A stretch of DNA of 64,000 nucleotides from an uncultured Lachnospiraceae bacterium. GTDB lineage: Bacteria; Bacillota; Clostridia; Lachnospirales; Lachnospiraceae. The position numbers and the translations under genes were made by a program. Below the pieces are notes generated by a model. That model worked only from the letters and a program-made list of their open reading frames with translations, searched no databases and was not told the DNA's origin. Shown piece after piece: positions 43,641-54,083 of this stretch (position 1 is the first letter of the stretch; each line of letters begins with the position of its first letter). The stretch is from NCBI GenBank assembly GCA_947625205.1, contig CANQNN010000009.1, positions 26,999 through 90,998 on the forward strand, written 5' to 3'.

Positions 43641-43871
43641 ATGAAAACAGTACAGATTTCTTTAAATTCTATTGATAAGGTTAAATCCTTTGTAAACGAT
43701 ATTACAAAGTTTGATTACGACTTCGATTTAGTATCAGGCAGATACGTAATCGATGCAAAATCTATCATGGGTATCTTCAGTCTGGATCTTTCCAAGCCGA
43801 TCGACCTGAACATCCACGCTGAAGACGGTACTGACGAAGTTATCGCAGCTTTGAAGCCGTATCTCATGTAA
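43641..43871 (+). CDS. HPr-like protein without the phosphocarrier histidine
   Basis: The 76-residue protein has an HPr fold by sequence, but the usual GLHARPA loop is replaced by NSIDKVKSFV, so it cannot accept phosphate from enzyme I on His. The regulatory-site segment is well kept (DAKSIMGIFSLDL), including the Ser that HPr kinase would phosphorylate. The spacing matches Crh-like proteins in general idea, but Crh keeps other surface features. The ATG at 43641-43643 follows AAAGGAGG by ten bases. It is a single-gene unit with its own promoter and terminator. A role in catabolite control, not transport, is likely. Confidence 0.85.
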   Translation: MKTVQISLNSIDKVKSFVNDITKFDYDFDLVSGRYVIDAKSIMGIFSLDLSKPIDLNIHAEDGTDEVIAALKPYLM

Positions 43872-43894
43872 TTGGTACTTATCAGGAAGAACAG

Positions 43895-43921
43895 GAGCAA
43901 GCCTAACGGCTTGCTCTTTTT
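43895..43921 (+). terminator. Terminator of the HPr-like gene
   Basis: GAGCAAGCC, loop TAAC, GGCTTGCTC, then TTTTTATTTT on the plus strand. The T tract runs into the thiI stop codon on the other strand. Confidence 0.88.
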
Positions 43922-45101
43922 ATTTTACAATAATAACTTCATCCGTATCAAGAGCGGCCTTCACCAGCTCATCTATTTTCTCATCAAGATTATGCTCATG
44001 CTTCCTGATAATATTCACATTAGGTTTAGTCACAGGATGCCGCGCCACAAAAATAGTGCAGCAGTCCTCGTAGGGCTGAATCGAAGTCTCGTAGGTGTCG
44101 ATCTTCTCGGACACCGCCACGATATCCATCTTGTCAAATCCTATGACCGGTCTGTATACAGGCAGCTCACACACATCATCGGTCGCCATCAGACTATGCA
44201 TCGTCTGCGAGGCTACCTGGCCTATGCTCTCACCCGTGATAAGCCCAAGACATTCCGTCTGCTTCGCAATATGCTCCGCAATGCGCATCATATAACGGCG
44301 CATAATGATCGTCAGCTCATCATGCGGACATTTGTCATAAATATAGAGCTGAATGTCGGTAAAATTGATGACATGCAGATAGACCGGCCCCGTATAAGCC
44401 GCTATCTTCCCGGCAAGGTCCACTACCTTCTGTTTGGCGCGCTCGCTTGTATACGGCGGCGCATGGAAATACACCGCATCGATCTTGACACCTCTCCTGG
44501 CGATCATCCATCCCGCCACCGGAGAATCGATGCCGCCCGACAGAAGCAGCATAGCTTTGCCGCCCGTCCCCACAGGCATGCCGCCCGGTCCCGGGATCGT
44601 CTCGGAATATATATAGATCTTATCCCGCACCTCAATACTCAGCAAAATATCCGGCTGATGAACGTCCACGTGCATTTCCGGATAGGCATCAAGAATAATA
44701 CCGCCCAGTTCCACATTGATCTCCATAGAATTCAGCGGATAATTCTTTCTGGCACGTCTCGCCGACACCTTAAAAGATTTGTTTTTGTCCGGATAAACTC
44801 TGTCTATATAATCTACGACAACGCTCCCCAGCTTCTCAAATCCTTCATCCTCCACATAAACCATCGGACAGATACCGGATATGCCAAATACCTTCTGCAG
44901 CCCGGCCACAGTCTCTTCATAATCAAAATCCGAGACGGCGTCTACATAGATGCGTCCGTCGGTCTTACGCACGGCAAATTCGCCCTCACATTTTTTCAAC
45001 GCATATTTGATCTGCTTTACCAGCGCGTCTTCAAACAGATAACGGTTCTTACCTTTTATGCCGATTTCGGCATACTTTATCAAAAAAGCCGTAAACATCA
45101 T
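43920..45101 (-). CDS. thiI: tRNA 4-thiouridine synthase ThiI
   Basis: Transfers sulfur to U8 of tRNA. The order is an N-terminal ferredoxin-like region and THUMP domain (about 1-165), then an ATP-pyrophosphatase with the PP-loop LLLSGGIDSPVAGWM near 185-199 and TGESIGQVASQT near 290. The C-terminal rhodanese domain present in E. coli is absent (393 residues), as in most Firmicutes, so a dedicated cysteine desulfurase delivers sulfur; that gene lies directly upstream. The start is one of two adjacent ATGs after GAGGAAGT. Confidence 0.95.
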   Translation of the reverse strand: MMFTAFLIKYAEIGIKGKNRYLFEDALVKQIKYALKKCEGEFAVRKTDGRIYVDAVSDFDYEETVAGLQKVFGISGICPMVYVEDEGFEKLGSVVVDYIDRVYPDKNKSFKVSARRARKNYPLNSMEINVELGGIILDAYPEMHVDVHQPDILLSIEVRDKIYIYSETIPGPGGMPVGTGGKAMLLLSGGIDSPVAGWMIARRGVKIDAVYFHAPPYTSERAKQKVVDLAGKIAAYTGPVYLHVINFTDIQLYIYDKCPHDELTIIMRRYMMRIAEHIAKQTECLGLITGESIGQVASQTMHSLMATDDVCELPVYRPVIGFDKMDIVAVSEKIDTYETSIQPYEDCCTIFVARHPVTKPNVNIIRKHEHNLDEKIDELVKAALDTDEVIIVK

Positions 45102-45138
45102 ACTTCCTCTTGTCTTTCTATTTATCTCCCGGTATCCG

Positions 45139-46293
45139 CTACCGCCTCGAATACCTGCGCAGCATCGGGATCATTTCGGATAACGCCTGTATAGTATACT
45201 GGATTTCCTCCTGGGTTGTAAAGACCGAAAAGCTGAAACGTATTGTAGAATCCAGCAAGTCTCTCTCTATGCCTATCGCCTTTAATGTGGCGGACGGCTG
45301 CGGTTTATTGGATGCGCATGCGCTTCCGGCGGACACATAGATGCCTCTCTCCTCCAGCGCATGCAGCAGCACTTCGCTGCGAACGCCCCTGACCGACAGA
45401 CTTACGATATGGGCTGCGCCCTCTCTGCCCGAACACCCGTTGACCCTGACATCCTCAATACCGCTCACCCCGCGGATCAGCATATCCCGCAGCTCATACA
45501 TCCCGTCTACGTCACGGTCAAGGTCTTCATATACCATTTCTGCCGCCTTGGCAAGTCCGGCAATACCCGGAACATTTTCTGTCCCGGATCGCATACCCTT
45601 CTGCTGACCGCCGCCGTAAATTATGGGACTGACCTTGGCGCCGTCCCGGATATACAGAAAACCGACGCCCTTAGGACCGTGGATCTTATGTCCGCTGACA
45701 GACATCATATCAATGTTCATTCTGGACGGATAGATACGCACCTTACCGAATCCCTGCACCGCGTCCACATGAAAAAGAGTATGGGGATTCATGCGCCTGA
45801 TAAGCGCCCCGGCCTCCGCCACCGGCTGTATGCTTCCTATCTCATTGTTTGTATGCATAATCGAAACAAGGATCGTGTCCGGCCTGATCGCCCGCTCCAG
45901 ATCCTTTAACGAAATCCTTCCCTCACGGTCTGCCGGCAGATATGTCACCCGGAAGCCCTGGTTCTCCAGATATGCCATAGGCTGCAGAATAGCGGGATGT
46001 TCTATCGCTGTTGTGATCAGATGTCTTCCCCGTCTATGATTTGCCAGCGCCGCACCGATCAGCGCAATATTGTCAGATTCCGTACCGCCGGAAGTAAAAA
46101 GAATCTCTTTTTCATTTACCTTTAATATCCTTGCAAGCGTCTCCTTTGCATATCTTAAGTACTGCTCCGCTTCTACTCCTTTGCGGTGCATACTGGAAGG
46201 ATTGCCGTAATCCCCGCACATGACCTTGTGCATCAACTGCGCAACTTCATCAAAGCACCGCGTCGTTGCAGAATTGTCCAAATAAACTTCCAT
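45139..46293 (-). CDS. Cysteine desulfurase (NifS-like, partner of ThiI)
   Basis: PLP enzyme that takes sulfur from cysteine. The N-terminus MEVYLDNSATTRCFDEV, the PLP Lys in SVSGHKIHGPKGVGFLY near 200, and the active-site Cys in SAGSACASNKPQPS near 323 are clear. The length of 384 residues matches the NifZ/IscS-like partners of ThiI. The ATG at 46291-46293 is used. It is 37 bases before thiI, so it most likely feeds tRNA thiolation. A short inverted repeat (CAAGAG...CTCTTG) lies 30-50 bases upstream. Confidence 0.94.
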   Translation of the reverse strand: MEVYLDNSATTRCFDEVAQLMHKVMCGDYGNPSSMHRKGVEAEQYLRYAKETLARILKVNEKEILFTSGGTESDNIALIGAALANHRRGRHLITTAIEHPAILQPMAYLENQGFRVTYLPADREGRISLKDLERAIRPDTILVSIMHTNNEIGSIQPVAEAGALIRRMNPHTLFHVDAVQGFGKVRIYPSRMNIDMMSVSGHKIHGPKGVGFLYIRDGAKVSPIIYGGGQQKGMRSGTENVPGIAGLAKAAEMVYEDLDRDVDGMYELRDMLIRGVSGIEDVRVNGCSGREGAAHIVSLSVRGVRSEVLLHALEERGIYVSAGSACASNKPQPSATLKAIGIERDLLDSTIRFSFSVFTTQEEIQYTIQALSEMIPMLRRYSRR

Positions 46294-46320
46294 AACTATC
46301 ACTCTCTTAACGTATCTGAT

Positions 46321-46343
46321 TTTCAAGAGCATACTCTTGGAAA
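46321..46343. repeat. Inverted repeat upstream of the cysteine desulfurase
   Basis: CAAGAG-CATA-CTCTTG with flanking TTT/AAA, 31 bases before the start codon. It could be an operator or leader hairpin; there is no further support. Confidence 0.3.
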
Positions 46344-46421
46344 CAAGTACATTGCCTTTTTATCTTATTTTAAAATATGCCCTGTCGGCCGTTTGGTGTT
46401 ACCGGGCCCTCCTGCCATTGC

Positions 46422-47180
46422 CTAATTCTCCAGCCGGTACATGATCCACGCAAGCACTGTCATACCGGCCGTCTCCGTCCGCAATATACGTCTGCCGAGC
46501 GTTATCGGCGTCATTTGTCTTGCGATCGCGGCCTCTATCTCGCTCCCGTCAAATCCGCCTTCCGGCCCTATGAAAACCGCTATGGACTGGCCGCTCTTCA
46601 GCCCGTCGATGATCTGTCTGGTCCCGGCCATTCCCGCTGCGTGATCCAGGCTGTTCTCCATCTCGTACGGAACAAGTCTGACATCCATGCCGGAAGCGTA
46701 ATCAAGCGCCTCCTCATAGGCCAGCACATCATGTATCCGGGGAATGACGGCGCGTCTGCTCTGCTTAGCGGCCGCCTCCGCTATGCCCTGCCAGCGCTCG
46801 ATCCTGCTTTTTGACTTACGCTCATCAAGCCTGACCACACACCGTTTCATGGCCACGGGAATGATCTCATATACGCCGAGCTCAACCGCCTTTTGTATAA
46901 TAAATTCCATCTTATCCGCCTTCGGCAGTCCTTGAAAAAGACAGACACGGGATGGCAGTTCAACACCGTCCTCTTTAATAAAGCGCAGCGTACAGATTAC
47001 TTCATCTTCCGTGTATTTCTCTATGCCGCACCGGTATTCTCTGTTATCAACGCCATTGCTCACCGCGATCTCTTCTCCGATCTTCATGCGGAGCACGTTC
47101 TTAATGTGATTGACGTCTTTCCCGGTTATGATGACCTGTTTATCCTGTATCTGCGACGATTCTACAAAAAAACGATACAT
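46422..47180 (-). CDS. rsmE: 16S rRNA m3U1498 methyltransferase
   Basis: SPOUT-class enzyme that methylates U1498 of 16S rRNA. Family features are the N-terminal PUA-like domain (MYRFFVESSQ...VNHIKNVLRMKIGEEIAV), the middle motif GLPKADKMEFIIQKAVELGV, and the knotted SAM-binding region IGPEGGFDGSEIEAA near 200 with LGRRILRTETAGM. Length is 252 residues. The ATG at 47178-47180 is chosen. It follows the VanZ-like gene by 36 bases. In many bacteria prmA lies just upstream, as here with one gene between. Confidence 0.95.
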   Translation of the reverse strand: MYRFFVESSQIQDKQVIITGKDVNHIKNVLRMKIGEEIAVSNGVDNREYRCGIEKYTEDEVICTLRFIKEDGVELPSRVCLFQGLPKADKMEFIIQKAVELGVYEIIPVAMKRCVVRLDERKSKSRIERWQGIAEAAAKQSRRAVIPRIHDVLAYEEALDYASGMDVRLVPYEMENSLDHAAGMAGTRQIIDGLKSGQSIAVFIGPEGGFDGSEIEAAIARQMTPITLGRRILRTETAGMTVLAWIMYRLEN

Positions 47181-47216
47181 GTTCCCACAGCACCTTTCCA
47201 ACGCATTTTAAGCCAT

Positions 47217-47729
47217 TTACAGCTTCTGCCCGTCTTCTTTACTTCCGGTGCGCGCGCTCCGTATAAGAATCAGCAAAAGCGCCAGCAAAGCGCCAGCGCT
47301 GTCCACCAGTACATCGCTGATCTGCCCGGCACGCCCCGCCACAAATATCTGATGAAGCTCATCACTGCACGCATATAATATCGCCATGACAGCCGCCACG
47401 GCCAAACGTCGCCTGCGGGAAATATTCCACCTGCACAGCCACACGTAAAAAAGAAAAGCCAGAATCGCATATTCCGTCATGTGCGCGCCTTTTCTGACAA
47501 TATGCTCGATCGCGCCCGCAATCGCCCGTATCTTTTCATAATCCAGGTCCAGACCAAACAACCGCCCGGCAGTGTCAACCATTCGATAGCTGAATCCCAG
47601 GCTGACTGTGCCGGACTCTTCCTGGGTCTGTGCGGAAAAAGAAAAAATAACGCACATCCACACGACAGCCAGAATCGCCGCTATATTGCTTCTTATCCGA
47701 TCTGCTTTCGATTTTGAACCTTCAAACAT
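47217..47729 (-). CDS. VanZ family membrane protein
   Basis: The 170-residue protein has four predicted helices (about 15-35, 75-95, 105-122 and 138-158) and the VanZ-like motifs FSAQ near the first helix, KGAHMTEYAILAFL in the second and CSDELHQIFVAGRAGQISDVLVDSAGA before the last (quoted in part: YACSDELHQIF). VanZ of enterococci gives teicoplanin tolerance by an unknown route, but chromosomal homologues like this have no proven role. It lies 4 bases after the prmA stop and is probably co-translated. No glycopeptide resistance genes are near. Confidence 0.85.
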   Translation of the reverse strand: MFEGSKSKADRIRSNIAAILAVVWMCVIFSFSAQTQEESGTVSLGFSYRMVDTAGRLFGLDLDYEKIRAIAGAIEHIVRKGAHMTEYAILAFLFYVWLCRWNISRRRRLAVAAVMAILYACSDELHQIFVAGRAGQISDVLVDSAGALLALLLILIRSARTGSKEDGQKL

Positions 47730-47733
47730 ATAC

Positions 47734-48723
47734 TTACTGATTTTTTCGTGCCGTGACAGACACCCACTCTCCCTGATAAGTTACTTCCAGTATCTCAAGC
47801 CCTGCATTTTCTATCGCTTCGCGGACCGTCTCTTCTTTTGTATTAATAATACCGGAAGTTATATAGACACCGCCCTTTTTCATCTGATGCACGATAACCG
47901 GAGTCAACGGTACGAGTACATCTGCCAGAATATTGGCGACAACGATATCGTAACGCTCATATCCGACCTTATCCCGGATATCCTTATCTGTAATGATATT
48001 GCCTGTCATCATCTCGAACGCATCCTCAGGAATACCGTTCGCCTCCATATTCTGCGCGACTGCATCGGCCGCACAGGGATCCAGGTCTGTGCCGACCGCA
48101 TGATGCGCTCCGTACATCAGTGCAAGGATCGCAAGAATACCGCTTCCTGTTCCGACATCCAAAAGCTCCGTATCCGGCGTCAGGTACTTCCTGATCTGCC
48201 GAATGCAAAGCTGCGTGGTCTCGTGCATTCCCGTACCAAAAGCCGTACCGGGATCAATGTGCAGTATCTTCTTATCACGGTCTTCCTCCCCGACCTTTTC
48301 CCATGAGGGAATGACAAGCAGGTCGTCTATATGAAACTGATGAAAAAATTGTTTCCAGTTATTGATCCAGTCAACGTCCTCGGTTTCGGTCACGCTAATG
48401 CTTCCCTCTCCGATGGGTGTGAAAAGCCGGATTTCTTCAAGCTCCTGCTCTATCTGCGCAACGATTGCATCGCGTTCAACCGGCGCACCGCATACAACAG
48501 GCCTTCCGTCCTCATCTTCCTCCACAAAAAAACTCAGATAGGCAATGCCGTCATCCTCCGGTCCGTCCGGCAGAATATCCACAAACATCTGCTCTTTTTC
48601 CAGCGCCGTCAGCGGAATCTTATCCTCGATCTGCGCACCCTCCAGACCGATGTCATAGAGAGCGCTGATAATAATATCTTCCGCGTCGGTGACTGTCTTG
48701 ATCCTGAATTTCATCCATTTCAT
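47734..48723 (-). CDS. prmA: Ribosomal protein L11 methyltransferase
   Basis: SAM-dependent enzyme that methylates lysines and the N-terminus of L11. The N-terminal recognition domain starts MKWMKFRIKTVTDAEDIIIS. The catalytic domain has HIDPGTAFGTGMHETTQLC near 158-176, motif I LLDVGTGSGILAILAL near 190, and NILADVLVPLTP near 265. Length is 329 residues. GAGG lies about 9 bases before the ATG. It is 14 bases after the DUF3048 lipoprotein gene and 4 bases before the VanZ gene. Confidence 0.95.
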   Translation of the reverse strand: MKWMKFRIKTVTDAEDIIISALYDIGLEGAQIEDKIPLTALEKEQMFVDILPDGPEDDGIAYLSFFVEEDEDGRPVVCGAPVERDAIVAQIEQELEEIRLFTPIGEGSISVTETEDVDWINNWKQFFHQFHIDDLLVIPSWEKVGEEDRDKKILHIDPGTAFGTGMHETTQLCIRQIRKYLTPDTELLDVGTGSGILAILALMYGAHHAVGTDLDPCAADAVAQNMEANGIPEDAFEMMTGNIITDKDIRDKVGYERYDIVVANILADVLVPLTPVIVHQMKKGGVYITSGIINTKEETVREAIENAGLEILEVTYQGEWVSVTARKNQ

Positions 48724-48737
48724 TACTTTGTTTTCCT

Positions 48738-50030
48738 CTAGTCGTCAGATTCCGCGTTAGCGGCAGCTTCCGCAATCGCATCCTCATCCTCTCCGCTCTT
48801 GTCTGCGGCCGTGACAGACGGTACATCAGGCGTAATCAAATGATCCTCGTCCTCCCCGTACTGTACAAACTCGCCATATTCCTGCCATATATTGCATATC
48901 CATGTTTTACCCTGGTTAAAGATGACCTCGTCGCCCTCTTCATCATAAAACCGGGCAGGCGTAAAATCACCGTCATAGCGCAGCCATGTCGCTTTAATCA
49001 CCTTACCGTCTGTGAAAATGATCGCATCGCCTTCCCCGTGTACCCCGAAAGCAAGATAATCGTGATCGTCTCTGACCTCGCCGTGACAGTACTGGAATAT
49101 AACATTGCTGACCGCAAGCTGCTCGCCGTTATATTCATCGATCTGCTCTTCACCGTCCTGATAACGGTAATAGAGATGATCATCCTCATGATATTCGAAA
49201 TACGGATGATATGCGCCATATCCGCCCGAGTTGCCGCCGGACACACCGCCCGGATATATCACTGACGCCTTGTCGTTATCAGCATAATCCGCTATTACAT
49301 CATCTGCGGCAAACAAAAACGGCGGAACGTAATTTTCGTCATAATCCCAGTCATATTCAAGGCGCTCCACAGCATCGAACAGGCCGTCTATTTTGAGATA
49401 CCCCGTAAACTCTGTTGCATAGCCCGGGCGGCTCACTCTGCCGAAAGCTTCGTCCGCAGGATTATGAATCCCCACCACGGCGGCGCTGACATTGTAGTAA
49501 TTCGGTCGGTTGATCAACTCCTCCACATACGGTCTTGCCAGTCCCCAGTTACAGTAAATGGCTTCATATCCCATCGCCACGTACACAAAATAATCACGAC
49601 TGCTCCGCACGGGCCCGATCCGCTCCAAGTCGTCAAAATCCTCAAACACCGCCATAAGTCTTGTGATACGGCCTTCCACCGGCGCCTCATAGATAATGCC
49701 GGCTCTGGACAATCCATACTGTGGCATAGCCGGTCTGTTATTCGGGATCATAACCGCGATCGGCCTTCGCTTCGCCTGTTTAACGCTTGTCCACTCGCCG
49801 GTCAGGTAACTCTGTATCTTCCCGTTCTTCTCTGTCCGCTCCTCGATCACAGGATACGCCGTTGCCGGTTCTTCCTCTACGATTTCTTCCGGTTCTTCCT
49901 CCACGACCGTTGGTTCTTCCACAACCACTTCCGGTGCAGGTGCAGGCTCTTCCTCTTTGCCGCATCCTGTAAAGCATACCGCAAGACACAAAACAGCCGT
50001 AATAAACAATACTCTTCTTCTTACAAACAT
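48738..50030 (-). CDS. DUF3048 (YerB-like) lipoprotein
   Basis: Secreted lipoprotein of 430 residues. The signal peptide ends in a lipobox (CFTGC, lipidated Cys near 23). A Glu/Val/Pro-rich linker follows (about 25-60), then the DUF3048 domain with RPIAVMIPNNRPAMPQYGLS near 91-110 and IGPVRSSRDYFVYVA near 137, and a C-terminal domain with GKTWICNIWQEYG. An acidic tail ends the protein. Function is unknown; YerB homologues are surface proteins of sporeformers and other Firmicutes. It leads the operon to thiI and has a clear promoter. GGGGGGAAGG precedes the ATG. Confidence 0.9.
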   Translation of the reverse strand: MFVRRRVLFITAVLCLAVCFTGCGKEEEPAPAPEVVVEEPTVVEEEPEEIVEEEPATAYPVIEERTEKNGKIQSYLTGEWTSVKQAKRRPIAVMIPNNRPAMPQYGLSRAGIIYEAPVEGRITRLMAVFEDFDDLERIGPVRSSRDYFVYVAMGYEAIYCNWGLARPYVEELINRPNYYNVSAAVVGIHNPADEAFGRVSRPGYATEFTGYLKIDGLFDAVERLEYDWDYDENYVPPFLFAADDVIADYADNDKASVIYPGGVSGGNSGGYGAYHPYFEYHEDDHLYYRYQDGEEQIDEYNGEQLAVSNVIFQYCHGEVRDDHDYLAFGVHGEGDAIIFTDGKVIKATWLRYDGDFTPARFYDEEGDEVIFNQGKTWICNIWQEYGEFVQYGEDEDHLITPDVPSVTAADKSGEDEDAIAEAAANAESDD

Positions 50031-50067
50031 AAGTACCTTCCCCCCGTATAGTTTTCAGTTTGCGTTT

Positions 50068-50096
50068 ATTATACCCGAAAACAGAAAGGATGTACA
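50068..50096 (-). promoter_or_regulatory. Promoter of the DUF3048-prmA-rsmE-thiI operon
   Basis: Minus strand TGTACA, 17-base spacer, TATAAT, about 38 bases before the start codon and downstream of the dnaJ terminator. Confidence 0.75.
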
Positions 50097-50139
50097 CTTC
50101 AATTTAAAAAGAAGAAAACAGCTTATGATCCTCTGCGTC

Positions 50140-50177
50140 AAAAAGACAGCCTTTCACATACGCCGTGAAAAGCTGTC
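50140..50177 (-). terminator. Terminator of the hrcA-dnaJ operon
   Basis: Minus strand GACAGCTTTTCAC, 7-base loop, GTGAAAGGCTGTC (one G-U pair), then TTTTTG. It lies 23 bases past the dnaJ stop. Confidence 0.87.
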
Positions 50178-50199
50178 CTGTATATACCGTAAAATATTT

Positions 50200-51369
50200 C
50201 TATTTCCTAAACTTCTTTCTGCCCTTACCGCCGGCTTCCTCCGCACTGCCCGAAGAAGAAACGTTCTTCGCGGCGTTTATAGTATCGCCCGTCTCCTCAT
50301 CGAACTTCTTGAGAAGTTCTCTCGCTTCGTGGGACAGCTTATCGGGCACCTGTACGACCAGCGTAACATAATGATCGCCTCTGACATTTTTGTTGCGCAG
50401 GGACGGAACGCCTTTGCCCCGCAGACGCACTTTGGTGTCGGTCGGCGTACCCGCCTTAACATCGTATATTACTTTGCCGTCCACCGTGTCTATCACGATC
50501 TCGCCGCCAAGCGCCGCCACCGCAAATGACATAGGCACGGTGGAATATATATTCTCATCCTGGCGCTGGAAGATCGGATGTCTGCCGACTACTACCTCCA
50601 CAAGCAGATCGCCTCTCGGTCCGCCGTTTGTTCCCGGCTCGCCTTTATCGCGGATGCGGACGCACTGCCCGTTATCAATACCGGCCGGAATGGACACTTC
50701 GATCTTTTTCTTATTGGTGATGTAACCCGTACCGCGGCAGTCCGGACACTTGTCTTTGATCACTTTACCGGTTCCGTGGCAGTCCGGACAGGTCTGTACG
50801 TTTCTGACCGTTCCGAAGAAAGACTGCTGCGTAAATACCACCTGTCCCTTACCGCCGCATTTCGAACACGTCTCGGGGCTGGTGCCGGGCTTGGAACCGG
50901 TTCCGTGGCACGAGGTACACTCGTCTTTAAGCATCAGCTCGATCTCTTTCTCCACGCCGAACACCGCTTCCTCAAAAGTGATCCTGACACTGGTGCGAAT
51001 ATTGGATCCTTTCATCGGACCGTTGCTTCGGCTGCGACGTCCGCTGCCGAATATATCGCCGAATATGTCGCCGAATATATCACTGAAATCGGCACTGTTG
51101 AAATCAAAACCGCCGAAACCGCCTGCACCGCCCGCACCATCGAAAGCAGCATGACCGTACTGGTCATACTGCCTCCTTTTCTCGGGATCACTCAAAATCG
51201 CATAGGCCTCGGACGCTTCCTTAAATTTCTTCTCGGCGTCTGCATCGCCCGGATTCATGTCAGGATGATACTTCTTAGCAAGAACTCTGTATGCCTTTTT
51301 GATAGCGGCGTCGTCAGCATTCTTATCTATGCCGAGCACCTCATAGTAATCTCGTTTCTGTTCTGCCAT
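50200..51369 (-). CDS. dnaJ: Chaperone DnaJ
   Basis: Hsp40 co-chaperone that delivers substrates to DnaK and stimulates its ATPase. The J domain (1-70) has the HPD motif in [11 protein letters not shown] Gly/Phe-rich region around 75-110 contains AGGFGGFDF. Four zinc-binding repeats lie between 145 and 215 ([32 protein letters not shown]), followed by the substrate-binding beta domains. Length is 389 residues. It is the last gene of the operon, 30 bases after dnaK. Confidence 0.98.
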   Translation of the reverse strand: MAEQKRDYYEVLGIDKNADDAAIKKAYRVLAKKYHPDMNPGDADAEKKFKEASEAYAILSDPEKRRQYDQYGHAAFDGAGGAGGFGGFDFNSADFSDIFGDIFGDIFGSGRRSRSNGPMKGSNIRTSVRITFEEAVFGVEKEIELMLKDECTSCHGTGSKPGTSPETCSKCGGKGQVVFTQQSFFGTVRNVQTCPDCHGTGKVIKDKCPDCRGTGYITNKKKIEVSIPAGIDNGQCVRIRDKGEPGTNGGPRGDLLVEVVVGRHPIFQRQDENIYSTVPMSFAVAALGGEIVIDTVDGKVIYDVKAGTPTDTKVRLRGKGVPSLRNKNVRGDHYVTLVVQVPDKLSHEARELLKKFDEETGDTINAAKNVSSSGSAEEAGGKGRKKFRK

Positions 51370-51399
51370 ACTTTATTCCTTCCCTGAGAACTGCGCTTT

Positions 51400-53301
<1,902 letters not shown>

Positions 53302-53394
53302 TTACGCTCCCATTTTGCTTGATGATTGTTGATTTTATATTCCTGTCCGTCAGGGCTGTTCCCCTGCGGCTTTGGAAGTGAGAGGATCATCTTC

Positions 53395-54063
53395 TCACGA
53401 AACCACCGCAACCATGCTGTGCCTTACGACACTGTCGCGGTAGGTATATCCTTTTTGCAGTTCCTGTGCGATCATGCCCGATTCCAGCTCCTCGCTCTCC
53501 ACCTGCATCACCGCATTGTGAAAATCGGGATTGAACTCTTCTCCAACTGCCGGTATCGGTTTGACCTCCATATTTTCAAGCTCTGTCATCAGCTGCTTGT
53601 AAATCATCTCCATTCCCTGTACGAAAGCGCCGCCCTTCTCTTCTGCGGGCACTGCCGCCAGGCCTCTCTCAAAGTTATCCACCACAGGAAGGATCTTCTC
53701 GATCACGCTCTTTGCTCCCGTCTCGAACATCATCGTCTTCTCTTTGTCCGTCCTCTTGCGAAAGTTCTCGAACTCTGCCATCTGGCGTTTCACTCTGTCC
53801 TCCAGCTGGTCGATCCTCTCCTTGAGAGCATCCTGTTTTTTATCAGCTTTCTCTTTTTTCTTCTTTTCTTTTTTATCTTCTTTATCTTCCCGCTCTTCTT
53901 CTTTTGTCTGCCCTGCGGCGGACTCTTCTGCGGCGTCTGCCGTCTCCCCGGAAGGAGCCTCCCCGCCGTCTTTCTTATCTGTATCCTCAGGTGCCTGCGA
54001 AGTTTTCTCTTCGTTCAGCTCTTCCTCCTGCTGCTTATCTTTTTCCTCTGCCACGCCTTTCAT
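53395..54063 (-). CDS. grpE: Nucleotide exchange factor GrpE
   Basis: Releases ADP from DnaK. The first 90 residues are highly charged and low in complexity (Glu/Lys/Asp-rich, for example KEDKKEKKKKEKADKK), longer than in most GrpE. The conserved coiled coil (RIDQLEDRVKRQMAEFENFRKR) and the C-terminal beta domain with MEMIYKQLMTELENMEVKPI and GYTYRDSVVRHSMVAVV follow. Length is 222 residues. It begins 20 bases after hrcA. The start could also be a GTG three codons later, because AAAGGG abuts the ATG. Confidence 0.95.
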   Translation of the reverse strand: MKGVAEEKDKQQEEELNEEKTSQAPEDTDKKDGGEAPSGETADAAEESAAGQTKEEEREDKEDKKEKKKKEKADKKQDALKERIDQLEDRVKRQMAEFENFRKRTDKEKTMMFETGAKSVIEKILPVVDNFERGLAAVPAEEKGGAFVQGMEMIYKQLMTELENMEVKPIPAVGEEFNPDFHNAVMQVESEELESGMIAQELQKGYTYRDSVVRHSMVAVVS

Positions 54064-54083
54064 CCCTTTCTGTTTCCTATATA

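Noticed and set aside
43872..45194. A 440-codon plus-strand open frame opposite thiI
   Set aside because: It lies antisense to a full, well-conserved gene, is rich in His/Arg/Ile as mirror frames are, and matches no family.
47217..47729. VanZ-like gene as part of a glycopeptide resistance cluster
   Set aside because: No vanA/H/X or regulator genes are near; isolated VanZ-like proteins are common in Clostridia.
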